This document shows positions 24,854 through 34,034 of a DNA stretch of 64,000 bases, in pieces. The position numbers were made by a program, and so were the translations under genes. The notes beneath the pieces are model-generated. The model saw only the letters and a program-made list of their open reading frames with translations. It was not told where the DNA came from and ran no database searches. Position 1 is the stretch's first letter; every line of letters begins with the position of its first letter. Source of the DNA: Collinsella sp. (GTDB lineage: Bacteria > Actinomycetota > Coriobacteriia > Coriobacteriales > Coriobacteriaceae); contig DXZS01000025.1 in assembly GCA_019419505.1 (NCBI GenBank), positions 62,001 to 126,000 on the forward strand. The letters are read 5' to 3'.

Positions 24854-25936
24854 TTGTCTTTATCCCATTCTTTGCCGCGCGAGCTGACGTGCCCCGTGCA
24901 TGTGGGCGGCGTGCAGATCGGCGGCGGCGCGCCGGTGGTGGTTCAGTCCATGACCTGCACTGATACCGCTGATGCCCAGGCAACGCTTGGGCAGGTTCGC
25001 GCGTTGGCGCAGGCGGGCTGCGATATCGTGCGCGTGAGTGTACCCACCGAGGCCGCGCTCGAGGGCTTTCGTACCATCTGTGCTGAGTCCCCGGTGCCGA
25101 TCGTCGCCGATATTCACTTTAACCATAAGCTTGCCATTGGTGCCGTTGAGGCCGGTGCCGCCAAGCTGCGCATCAATCCCGGCAATATCGGCGATTGGGC
25201 CAAGGTCGATGCCGTGATCGATGCCGCGGGCGCCGCTGGGTGCGCGATTCGCATTGGCGTGAACGCCGGCTCACTCGAGCAGGATATCGCCGAGCGCGAC
25301 GAGCTTACGCAGCCCGAGAAGCTCGTGATGTCGAGCGAGCGCTTCGTCAAGCACTTTGAGGACCGCGGCTTTACGAACATTGTGCTTTCTGCCAAGGCCC
25401 ATAGCGTGCAAACGACGCTTGATACCTATCGAGCCCTGTCGCGTGAGATTCCCCACGTTCCGCTTCACCTGGGCGTGACGGAGGCGGGGACCAAGCTCCA
25501 GGGCACCATCAAGAGCTCTGTAGGCTTGGGTATCTTGCTTTCCGAAGGCATTGGCGACACCATGCGTGTGTCGCTCACAGCCGATCCGGTTGAGGAGCCG
25601 CCGGTTGCCTGGGGAATTTTGCAGTCGCTGGGCCTGCGTCGCCGTGGTCCCGAGATTGTCTCGTGCCCCACGTGCGCCCGCTGCCAGGTTAACTTGATTC
25701 CCATTGCCGAGGAGGTTACCGAGCGGCTTAAGAACTACTCCGCGCCGCTTTCGATCGCTGTGATGGGATGTGCCGTTAATGGCCCCGGCGAGGCTTCTGA
25801 TGCCGACCTGGGCGTTGCTTGCGGACGTGGTCAGGCCTTGCTCTTTTCGCATGGCCAGATCATTGGTAAAGTAGCTGAGGACCAAATTGTCGACGCGCTT
25901 ATGGCCGAGGTCGACAAGCTTATTGAGGAGAAATAA
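24854..25936 (+). CDS. ispG: (E)-4-hydroxy-3-methylbut-2-enyl-diphosphate synthase
   Basis: Fe-S enzyme of the MEP pathway that forms HMBPP. The TIM-barrel part has APVVVQSMTCTDTADAQAT and PIVADIHFNHKLA. The C-terminal part has the cluster-binding CPTCARCQVNL and the conserved MGCAVNGPGEASDADLG. Length 360. The TTG at 24854 has GGGGAG 8 nt upstream; the frame stays open further upstream inside rseP, which would add a spurious 29 residues. proS starts immediately after the stop. Confidence 0.95.
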   Translation: MSLSHSLPRELTCPVHVGGVQIGGGAPVVVQSMTCTDTADAQATLGQVRALAQAGCDIVRVSVPTEAALEGFRTICAESPVPIVADIHFNHKLAIGAVEAGAAKLRINPGNIGDWAKVDAVIDAAGAAGCAIRIGVNAGSLEQDIAERDELTQPEKLVMSSERFVKHFEDRGFTNIVLSAKAHSVQTTLDTYRALSREIPHVPLHLGVTEAGTKLQGTIKSSVGLGILLSEGIGDTMRVSLTADPVEEPPVAWGILQSLGLRRRGPEIVSCPTCARCQVNLIPIAEEVTERLKNYSAPLSIAVMGCAVNGPGEASDADLGVACGRGQALLFSHGQIIGKVAEDQIVDALMAEVDKLIEEK

Positions 25937-27658
<1,722 letters not shown>

Positions 27659-27687
27659 TCGACGATTTCGCTTGTAGTTCGATATAC

Positions 27688-27738
27688 GGGACGGCCCCGC
27701 ATTTCTCCAGATCGGGGAGATGCGGGGCCGTCCTTTTA
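27688..27738 (+). terminator. Terminator after proS
   Basis: GGACGGCCCCGCAT pairs with ATGCGGGGCCGTCC; an inner TTCTCC/GGGGAG part extends the stem. TTTT follows. Confidence 0.92.
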
Positions 27739-27760
27739 TCTTGTGGCATCCTCGATATCT

Positions 27761-27806
27761 AAAAGGAAAACCCCACAGCCCATGGGAGCTGCGGGGTTTT
27801 CCTTGT
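27761..27806 (-). terminator. Terminator of the minus-strand kinase gene
   Basis: Read on the minus strand, AAGGAAAACCCCGCAGC pairs with GCTGTGGGGTTTTCCTT (one G-U pair) and ends in a short T-run. It faces the proS terminator, so the two genes are insulated tail to tail. Confidence 0.85.
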
Positions 27807-27836
27807 GCCTCCGATGCGAAATAAATCGCTCAGATA

Positions 27837-28601
27837 TTACTGATAATCGACGACGTCGATCCAGTTCTTCAGGAACTCATCGTTCACGTTGCGCTTACGA
27901 GCGAGCTCGGAAGCGGCGACGATGCTCGTCCACTGACGCACGACCTGCATGGGCATGTCGGCGCGGTCGCAGTAGAGCTCCAGGTAGGCCTCAGCCTGAT
28001 CCTTGCTGTTGAGGGCAAAGAGCAGGTAGGTGGTGGCAACGTCGGCAGCAGGGGAGCCCTGGGTGGCGTGTGCCCAGTCGCACACATAGAGCTGGCCGTC
28101 GTCGCCGACGATGACGTTGGAGGGGTTGAAGTCGCCGTGGCAGACCTTGAACTCCTTGGTCATGCCGTCCAGACGCTCCTGAAGGTTGTAGCGCGTGGTG
28201 GCATTGAGCTGATCAAGGCTGTCGATCATGCGGGCGTACTTGTCGCGCTGACGGTTGAGCAGCGGGGAGGTGTAGCCGTGGATCTCGATCTGGAGGTCGA
28301 CGAACATCTCGAGGTACTCACCAAAGCGCTGGGGCTCGGCAGTCATCTTCTCGGCAAGGGTGGTGCCCGGAACCTTCTCGGTCACGAGCGCCCAGCCGTT
28401 GGCGTTCTCGAGCTGGGAAACCTCGAGCGCCTTGGGGCTGCGGATGCCGCACTCATTGATGCGGGCAAGATTCAAAGCCTCGTTGAACACGTCGGAGACA
28501 GGCTTGGTCTCGTTAAAGACCTTGACAATCTTGTCGCCCAGGTCGTAAACGACCTTGTTGCCACGGCGGACGAGCTCGGTCTTGGAATCGGGTAGCAGCA
28601 T
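27837..28601 (-). CDS. Aminoglycoside/choline-kinase-fold phosphotransferase, substrate unknown
   Basis: The fold is clear: the Brenner motif CHGDFNPSNVIV (residues 154-165, catalytic Asp157) and the Mg-binding CDWAHATQG (Asp175) belong to the APH/ChoK superfamily. An ATP-binding beta-lobe precedes them (VVYDLGDKIVKVFNE; ALVTEKVPGTTL). Length 254 with no signal peptide. The family includes antibiotic, choline, fructosamine and sugar kinases, and nothing here identifies the substrate. The gene sits 88 bp downstream of adhE on the same strand, with a strong hairpin between them. AAAGGAT precedes the ATG at 28601. Confidence 0.85.
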   Translation of the reverse strand: MLLPDSKTELVRRGNKVVYDLGDKIVKVFNETKPVSDVFNEALNLARINECGIRSPKALEVSQLENANGWALVTEKVPGTTLAEKMTAEPQRFGEYLEMFVDLQIEIHGYTSPLLNRQRDKYARMIDSLDQLNATTRYNLQERLDGMTKEFKVCHGDFNPSNVIVGDDGQLYVCDWAHATQGSPAADVATTYLLFALNSKDQAEAYLELYCDRADMPMQVVRQWTSIVAASELARKRNVNDEFLKNWIDVVDYQ

Positions 28602-28633
28602 GGTTGCATCCTTTCAACGATGCGATAGAAGCG

Positions 28634-28672
28634 ACGGCGGGGGTGTGTGAAACACCCGTGCACCCCCGCCGT
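28634..28672 (-). terminator. Strong hairpin between adhE and the kinase gene
   Basis: A 12-bp stem (28634-28645 with 28661-28672, ACGGCGGGGGTG arms) has an inner GTGT/ACAC. No T-run follows on the minus strand, so it may be a partial terminator or mRNA 3'-end stabiliser rather than a full stop. Confidence 0.45.
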
Positions 28673-28689
28673 TAAAAACCGTGCTAAAA

Positions 28690-31338
28690 CTAGCAGACGG
28701 CGTAATCCTGGGGCTCGCGGCCGTAGTAGGCGTCCAGGTAGAGCTCCTTGATCTCGCTCATGAGCGGGTAGCGCGGGTTGGCGCCGGTGCACTGGTCGTT
28801 GAATGCCTGCTCGGTCATTTCGTCGAGGGTGTCGAGGAAGTACTGCTCGTCAACACCGTAGTCGGCGATGGTCTTCTTGACGCCGATGAAGTCCTTGAGC
28901 TCTTCGAGCTTCGTGATGAAGTTCTCGAAGAGCTCCTTGTCGTCCTTGCCCTCGATGCCGCAGTACTTGGCCATCTCGGCGTAGTTGTGCAGCGCGTTGG
29001 GGTAAGGATACTGGGAGAAGGTACCCATCTTGACGGGAGCCTCGGCGGCGTTGTAGCGCATGACGCGGGTCAGGATGACAGCGTTTGCGAGGCCGTGGGG
29101 CAGGTGATGGAAAGCGCCGAGCTTGTGGGCCATGGAGTGGTTGAGGCCCAGGAAGGCGTTGGCGAAGGCCATGCCGGCCATGCAGGAGGCGTTGTGCATC
29201 TCCTCGCGGGCGTGCGGGTCCTTGGCGCCGTTCGTGAAGCTGGAGGGCAGGTTCTCGAAGACGAGCTTAGCAGCGCGCTCGGAGAGGCCCTTGGTGTAGT
29301 CGGAAGCCATGATGGAGACGTAGGACTCGATGGCGTGGGTCATGACGTCGATGCCGGAGGCAGCGGTCAGGCCGCGCGGGGCGGTCATGCAGTTGTCGGC
29401 GTCGACGATAGCCATGTTGGGGAGCAGCGCGTAGTCGGCGAGCGGCCACTTGATGCCGGTCTCCTTGTCGGTGATGATGGCGAACGGCGTGCACTCGGAG
29501 CCGGTACCCGAAGAGGTCGGGACGGCGACGAAGTAGGCCTTCTTGCCCATCTCGGGGAAAGTAAAGATACGCTTGCGGATGTCCATGAAGTCCATGGCCA
29601 TGTCCTCAAACTTGCACTCGGGGTGCTCGTACATCATCCACATGATCTTGCCGGCGTCCATAGCGGAGCCACCGCCGACGGCGATGATGACGTCCGGCTC
29701 AAAGAGAGCCATCTGCTTGGCGCCGCGACGTGCGCACTGCAGCGACGGATCGGGCTCGACGTCGTAGAAGCAGTCGTGGGCGATGCCCATCTCGTCGAGC
29801 TTGGCCTCGATGGCGCGGGTGTTGCCATTCTTGAAGAGGAACTGGTCGGTGACGATGAAGGCACGCTTCTTGCCCATGACGGTACCGAGCTCGTCGAGGG
29901 CGACGGGCGTGGAACCCTTCTTGAAGTAGACCTTCTCGGGAGCGCGGAACCACAGCATGTTCTCACGGCGCTCGGCCACAGTCTTAACGTTGATCAAGTG
30001 CTTCACCCCAACGTTCTCGGAGACGGAGTTGCCGCCCCAGGAGCCGCAGCCCAGGGTCAGAGACGGCTTCATGCCAAAGTTGTACAGGTCACCGATGCCG
30101 CCGTGCGAGGACGGGGTATTGATGACGATACGGCAGGCCTTCATGACGTGCTCGAACAGGCTGATCTTCTCGGCCTGGGCGGGGTGCACGTACAGAGAGG
30201 CGGTGTGGCCCGGGCCACCGGCGAGCACCAGGTGCTCGGCCTTGTCGACGGCCTCATGGAAGTCCTTGGCGTGGTACATGGCCAGGACCGGGGAGAGCTT
30301 CTCGTGGGAGAACTCCTCCTTGGCGGGGTCGGTGGAGGTGACCTCGGCGATCAGGATCTTGGTCTTGGCGGGAACCTCGATGCCTGCGAGCTCGGCGATC
30401 TTGGCGGCAGCCATGCCGGGGATGCGGTGGTCGAGAGCGCCGTTCTTGAACATGGCGGCACGCAGTGCCTCCATCTCGGCACCCTGCTTGACGAAGTAGC
30501 AGCCGCGCTTCTGGAACTCGGCCTTAACCTGGTCATAGATGGTGTCGATGACGGTCACGGACTGCTCGGAAGCGCAGATCATGCCGTTGTCGAAGGTCTT
30601 GGAGTGGATGATGGAGTTGACGGCGAGCAGCACGTCGGCGGTGTCGTCGATGACGACCGGGGTGTTACCGGCGCCAACGCCTAGGGCGGGCTTGCCCGAG
30701 GAGTAGGCGGCCTTGACCATGCCCGGGCCACCGGTGGCGAGGATGATGTCGACGTCGCGCATGACCATGTTGGTCAGCTCGATGGAGGGGACATCGACCC
30801 AGCCGATGATACCCTCGGGGGCGCCGGCCTTGACGGCGGCGTCAAGCACGAGCTTGGCGGCGGCGATGGTGCACTTGGCGGCAGCCGGGTGCGGGGAGAT
30901 GATGATGGCGTTGCGGGTCTTCAGGCTGATCAGCGTCTTGAAGATCGCAGTGGAGGTGGGGTTGGTCGTCGGGATGACGGCGCCCACGATACCGATGGGC
31001 TCGGCGATCTTGGTGATGCCATAAGCCTCGTCGCGCTCCAGGACACCACAGGTCTTGGTGTTCTTGTAAGCGTTGTAGATGTACTCTGCGGCGTAGTGGT
31101 TCTTGATGACCTTGTCCTCAAGAACGCCGCGGCCGGTCTCCTCGATGGCCATCTTCGCCAACGGGATACGAGCCTTGTTGGCGGCCATGGCGGCCTCATA
31201 GAAGATCTTGTCGACCTGCTCCTGCGTGTACGTAGCAAAAAGCGCCTGGGCCTCTCGCATCTGAGCGAGCTTAGCCTCAAGCGCCTCTACGTTGTCCACA
31301 ATTGCGGGAGTAGTGTTTTCCGGTGACTTTTTCACCAT
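28690..31338 (-). CDS. adhE: Bifunctional acetaldehyde-CoA / alcohol dehydrogenase
   Basis: Reduces acetyl-CoA to acetaldehyde and then ethanol, re-oxidising two NADH in fermentation. The N-terminal aldehyde dehydrogenase half (about 1-440) has the catalytic Cys in NGMICASEQSV and GAGNTPVVID. The C-terminal iron alcohol dehydrogenase half has IAVGGGSAMDAGKIMW, GLNHSMAHKLGAFHHLPHG and the metal-binding His residues there. Length 882. It likely forms spirosomes, as AdhE does elsewhere. GGAGAC precedes the ATG at 31338. The upstream region has a dense set of operator-like sites, fitting redox or carbon control. Confidence 0.98.
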   Translation of the reverse strand: MVKKSPENTTPAIVDNVEALEAKLAQMREAQALFATYTQEQVDKIFYEAAMAANKARIPLAKMAIEETGRGVLEDKVIKNHYAAEYIYNAYKNTKTCGVLERDEAYGITKIAEPIGIVGAVIPTTNPTSTAIFKTLISLKTRNAIIISPHPAAAKCTIAAAKLVLDAAVKAGAPEGIIGWVDVPSIELTNMVMRDVDIILATGGPGMVKAAYSSGKPALGVGAGNTPVVIDDTADVLLAVNSIIHSKTFDNGMICASEQSVTVIDTIYDQVKAEFQKRGCYFVKQGAEMEALRAAMFKNGALDHRIPGMAAAKIAELAGIEVPAKTKILIAEVTSTDPAKEEFSHEKLSPVLAMYHAKDFHEAVDKAEHLVLAGGPGHTASLYVHPAQAEKISLFEHVMKACRIVINTPSSHGGIGDLYNFGMKPSLTLGCGSWGGNSVSENVGVKHLINVKTVAERRENMLWFRAPEKVYFKKGSTPVALDELGTVMGKKRAFIVTDQFLFKNGNTRAIEAKLDEMGIAHDCFYDVEPDPSLQCARRGAKQMALFEPDVIIAVGGGSAMDAGKIMWMMYEHPECKFEDMAMDFMDIRKRIFTFPEMGKKAYFVAVPTSSGTGSECTPFAIITDKETGIKWPLADYALLPNMAIVDADNCMTAPRGLTAASGIDVMTHAIESYVSIMASDYTKGLSERAAKLVFENLPSSFTNGAKDPHAREEMHNASCMAGMAFANAFLGLNHSMAHKLGAFHHLPHGLANAVILTRVMRYNAAEAPVKMGTFSQYPYPNALHNYAEMAKYCGIEGKDDKELFENFITKLEELKDFIGVKKTIADYGVDEQYFLDTLDEMTEQAFNDQCTGANPRYPLMSEIKELYLDAYYGREPQDYAVC

Positions 31339-31378
31339 TTGTGTCTCCTTGCGATCGGAGATTTACCCTACGTCTAGC

Positions 31379-31461
31379 ATGATAGCAAGAAATAATTCGG
31401 TAAACGGTAAGATTCCCGTAAAAGGCACACTAAAACGCTTCAATTAACTGAAACGCTTCAA
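31379..31461 (-). promoter_or_regulatory. adhE promoter and operator-like repeats
   Basis: On the minus strand an extended -10 (TGCTATCAT) is at 31379-31387. TACCGTTTACCG lies at 31398-31409, identical to the ppdK upstream motif, and would overlap the -35 position. Further upstream the 11-mer AAACGCTTCAA occurs at 31433-31443 and 31451-31461, 18 bp apart. The second sits in TGAAACGCTTCA, an imperfect palindrome with central CG, typical of LacI/GalR-family operators. The regulators are not identified. Confidence 0.5.
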
Positions 31462-31497
31462 CTATAACTTTTAACTTCCGTTTGCCGCATCGCCCCA

Positions 31498-31756
31498 CTC
31501 ATTGGGGACAGACTTATATGAGTATTTCAATGGGAAAACGGGGAGAACGGGGCACCTGTTTGACAATCGCTATTCGCGGGTCGCGGTCGAGTCGGACACG
31601 CAGGCGGTCCAGTTGCTCGATTATATCCATCTCAATCCTGTGAAAGGCGCGCTCGACTCGCTCGATGCGTACCGCTGGTCAAGCTTCAAGGCATATCAGC
31701 TGGGCTATGATTCCTTTGACATCTGCAAACACTCATGTAAGTCTGTCCCCAATGAG
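31498..31756 (+). mobile_element. REP/RAYT-type element remnant with inverted ends
   Basis: A 259-bp unit whose first and last 26 bases are inverted copies with one mismatch (each contains CATTGGGGACAGACTTA or its complement; T at 31517 in the left end versus C in the right). Between them is only the C-terminal part of a Y1/HUH transposase of the REP-associated (IS200-like) type. It sits in the gap between adhE and rpmB, which point in the same direction. It looks like an internally deleted, non-autonomous copy. Confidence 0.75.
31502..31756 (+). pseudogene. Truncated REP-associated tyrosine (Y1) transposase
   Basis: The reading frame from 31502 encodes LYEYFNGKTGRTGHLFDNRY, YIHLNPVKGALDSL and YRWSSFKAYQLGY. 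These are the catalytic-Tyr helix and C-terminal motifs of RAYT transposases. The N-terminal half with the HUH metal-binding motif (about 100 residues) is absent, and no upstream start or ribosome binding site is seen, so the protein cannot be active. The frame runs through the right inverted end and stops at 31852. Confidence 0.75.
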
Positions 31757-31758
31757 TG

Positions 31759-31793
31759 CAAAAAGGCGCCCTCCGTGGGGGAGGACGCCTTTG
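31759..31793 (-). terminator. Terminator of rpmB
   Basis: On the minus strand AAAGGCGTCCTCC pairs with GGAGGGCGCCTTT (one U-G), followed by TTTTT. It directly abuts the transposase remnant. Confidence 0.88.
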
Positions 31794-31860
31794 GTAAGTT
31801 CTATATGAACGCGAGGTCTTTGACCCGGAGAGTCCGAGGTACTTGTTGGTAAGACCTTAT

Positions 31861-32049
31861 TTAGGAGCGCGCAACCTTGCCGGACTTGAGGCAGGTGGAG
31901 CAAACGTTCATCTTGCGACGGTGACCATCGACGACGACGTAAACGCGCTGGATGTTGGGGCGGAACTTACGGTTGGTGACGCGGTGAGAGTGGCTGATGG
32001 AGCGACCGGCAACGGGGTGCTTACCGCAAACTTCGCAAACTTTGGACAT
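31861..32049 (-). CDS. rpmB: 50S ribosomal protein L28
   Basis: Small basic large-subunit protein. MSKVCEVCGKHPVAGRSISH, RKFRPNIQRV and the C-terminal CSTCLKSGKV give two Cys-x-x-Cys pairs, so this is the zinc-binding (C+) form. 62 residues. The ATG at 32049 is preceded by AGGAGGG; an ATG at 32097 lies upstream of that site and is rejected. Single gene with its own promoter and terminator. Confidence 0.97.
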   Translation of the reverse strand: MSKVCEVCGKHPVAGRSISHSHRVTNRKFRPNIQRVYVVVDGHRRKMNVCSTCLKSGKVARS

Positions 32050-32103
32050 AACTGACCCTCCTTGGGCGACAAACGAACATGTCGCGTTAACAAACAAGCC
32101 TGA

Positions 32104-32112
32104 ACTATAGCA
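32104..32112 (-). promoter_or_regulatory. rpmB extended -10 promoter
   Basis: TGCTATAGT on the minus strand. The same GTGCTATAGT occurs before rpsT at 44792-44801, so two ribosomal protein genes share this promoter core. Confidence 0.6.
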
Positions 32113-32240
32113 CAGAAGCAGCTCCCTGTGCGTAATCTACACAGAGATATTCCTCTTTTGGCGATAGTGCTCACGCCACGGCCCTGGACGTAGATCCGAT
32201 TTGCGTGCAGCAGAGGGGATTATGCCAGCTCGTGCGTGCG

Positions 32241-32346
32241 TTTTCAAGCTCGTCCCACAAATATATATAGGTTTATGGAGCATTGGGCTCCGTTTACGGA
32301 TTGTTCTGTATTTATGCTCGCAATTAAGCTCGAGGTTGGCTACACT
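32241..32346 (+). promoter_or_regulatory. Candidate promoters of the pyr operon
   Basis: TTTTCA (32241-32246), 17 bp, TATATA (32264-32269) is one candidate; TACACT at 32341-32346 is a second -10 closer to the leader. No gene is seen between 32050 and 32500 apart from the leader and promoters. Which start is used cannot be told from sequence. Confidence 0.35.
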
Positions 32347-32371
32347 ATCCCTTGACCATTAAAGGGGTACG

Positions 32372-32461
32372 AGATACCCACATGGAATTACATAGCTGCC
32401 AAAGAGCAGCCCTTCCTGTGGGTGTCTGGTCCGCTTTAAGCGGTCGGGCATCTATTTTTTT
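32372..32461 (+). promoter_or_regulatory. pyr leader: attenuator with PyrR-type hairpin
   Basis: Hairpin 1 pairs AGATACCCACA (32372-32382) with TGTGGGTGTCT (32417-32427). Its top is GCTGC-CAAAGA-GCAGC (32395-32410); the hexaloop CAAAGA differs by one base from the PyrR target loop CNGNGA. A second hairpin (32422-32428 with 32445-32451, plus CCGC/GCGG inside) is followed by TTTTTTT at 32455-32461 and is terminator-like. The two hairpins share 32422-32427, so they exclude each other. pyrR is the next gene. This fits transcription attenuation, but which state PyrR favours is not clear from sequence. Confidence 0.65.
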
Positions 32462-32500
32462 GACTGTGTCAGCAGTCAAGACATGTGAGGAAGGAGATCG

Positions 32501-33085
32501 ATGGGCACGACTTCCCCCAAGGCGGTCATCATGGACGAGACCGCCGTCAATCGAGCGATGACCCGCATCGCGCACGAGATCCTCGAGCGCAACGAGGGCT
32601 GTGAAGACCTCGCTCTGGTCGGCATCGTCACGCGCGGCGACCTTCTGGCAAAGAAGCTCGCCGAGGAGATCAAGGAGATCGAGGGCGTCGACGTTCCGCT
32701 CGGCAGCCTGGACATCAGCTTCTACCGCGATGACTATGCGACCAATTTCGCTCCCGCGATCCACGCTACCAACATTCCCTTCAGCGTCGACGGCAAGCGC
32801 GTCGTGCTGGTGGACGACATCCTGTATACGGGCCGTACTATCCGCGCCGCTCTGGACGCCGTTATGGACCTGGGCCGTCCGAGCCGCATCGAGCTGGCAG
32901 TTCTCGTTGACCGCGGTCACCGTGAGCTCCCCATCTCGCCGGACTTTGTCGGCAAGAACGTTCCCTCGTCGCATGAGGAGAACGTGCACCTATATATGAA
33001 GGAAGTAGACGGCCGCACCGCTGTCGAGATTAACGACGTCGCGCCGGGTTCCCACGTGGGCTCCGCGCCGCTGGGAGGTGAGTAG
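32501..33085 (+). CDS. pyrR: PyrR: pyr operon RNA-binding regulator / uracil phosphoribosyltransferase
   Basis: UMP/UTP-sensing protein that binds the pyr leader RNA and lowers expression; most members also make UMP from uracil and PRPP. Phosphoribosyltransferase fold: LVGIVTRGDLLAKKLAEEI, the PRPP loop VVLVDDILYTGRTIRAALDA, and LVDRGHRELPISPDFVGKNV, the PyrR signature. Length 194, slightly longer than usual owing to both ends. AGGAAGGAG precedes the ATG. First gene of the operon behind its own leader, so it is likely autoregulated. Confidence 0.96.
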   Translation: MGTTSPKAVIMDETAVNRAMTRIAHEILERNEGCEDLALVGIVTRGDLLAKKLAEEIKEIEGVDVPLGSLDISFYRDDYATNFAPAIHATNIPFSVDGKRVVLVDDILYTGRTIRAALDAVMDLGRPSRIELAVLVDRGHRELPISPDFVGKNVPSSHEENVHLYMKEVDGRTAVEINDVAPGSHVGSAPLGGE

Positions 33086-33089
33086 TACC

Positions 33090-34034
33090 GTGGCGTTCAA
33101 CCATAAGCACCTGATCGACATTACCGAGTACTCCGAAGAGGACATCAAGCTCATCCTCGAGACCGCCAAGGCGTTCTCCGAGGTCAACGAGCGTGCGATC
33201 AAGAAGGTCCCCACGCTCAAGGGCAAGACCATCGTCAACATGTTCAACGAGCCCTCGACGCGCACCCGCAGCTCCTTCGAACTCGCCGAGAAGCGTCTTT
33301 CGGCCGACAGCCTCAACTTTGGCGGCTCCTCGACCTCCACGGTCAAGGGTGAGAGCCTCGTCGACACCGTCGAGACCCTCAACGCCTACAAGATCGACTG
33401 CATCGTCGTGCGCGATAAGCACGCCGGTGCTCCCTACATCGTCACGCAGAACTCGCCCGCGAGCGTTATCTGCGCCGGCGACGGCAAGCACAACCATCCC
33501 ACGCAGGCCCTGCTCGACCTGTACACCATCTGGGAGCACAAGGGTGACTTCCACGGTCTGAAGGTCGCCGTCGTCGGCGATATCGCGCACTCCCGCGTCT
33601 GCGGCTCGCTGATCCCTGCCCTTAAGATTATGGGCTGCGAGACCTACGCCGTCGCCCCCGGCACGCTGCTGCCGCCGGCGCCCGAGGTTCTGGGCTGCGA
33701 CCACGTGACGAGCGACCTCGATTCCGTCCTGCCCGAGCTGGACGTCGTCTATATGCTGCGCGTGCAGCAGGAGCGCCTCGAGGGTGCCCCGTTCCCGACC
33801 ATTCGCGAGTACCACAAGCTCTTCGGTCTGACCAAGGACCGCGAGAAGCTCATGAAGCCCGACGCGATCATCTGTCACCCGGGCCCCATCAACCGCGGCG
33901 TCGAGTTCGACTCCTATATGGCCGACCACCCGCAACGCTCCGTCATCCTGGAGCAGGTCTACGCCGGTATCTGCGTGCGTATGGCTATCCTGTATCTGCT
34001 GCTTGGAGGTGCCGATAATGGCCTTGCTTCTTAA
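33090..34034 (+). CDS. pyrB: Aspartate carbamoyltransferase catalytic subunit
   Basis: Joins carbamoyl phosphate and aspartate, the first committed pyrimidine step. The carbamoyl-phosphate site is NEPSTRTRSSFELAEKRL; HNHPTQALLDLYTI and VVGDIAHSRVCGSLIPALK are typical; ICHPGPINRGVE ends the aspartate site. Length 314. The GTG at 33090 has GGGAGG 11 nt upstream; the in-frame GTG at 33078 overlaps that site and the pyrR stop. No regulatory pyrI is present, so control is by PyrR rather than allosteric subunits. Confidence 0.96.
   Translation: MAFNHKHLIDITEYSEEDIKLILETAKAFSEVNERAIKKVPTLKGKTIVNMFNEPSTRTRSSFELAEKRLSADSLNFGGSSTSTVKGESLVDTVETLNAYKIDCIVVRDKHAGAPYIVTQNSPASVICAGDGKHNHPTQALLDLYTIWEHKGDFHGLKVAVVGDIAHSRVCGSLIPALKIMGCETYAVAPGTLLPPAPEVLGCDHVTSDLDSVLPELDVVYMLRVQQERLEGAPFPTIREYHKLFGLTKDREKLMKPDAIICHPGPINRGVEFDSYMADHPQRSVILEQVYAGICVRMAILYLLLGGADNGLAS

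Noticed and set aside
27743..28012. 89-codon plus-strand frame between proS and the kinase gene
   Set aside because: It overlaps both terminators and the end of the minus-strand kinase gene, with no ribosome binding site or family match.
28681..30684. 667-codon plus-strand open frame opposite adhE
   Set aside because: Same antisense artefact; AdhE motifs on the minus strand are complete.
31339..31497. Rex operator at adhE
   Set aside because: No TTGTGA-type dyad matching the Rex consensus was found; the repeats present are of a different kind.
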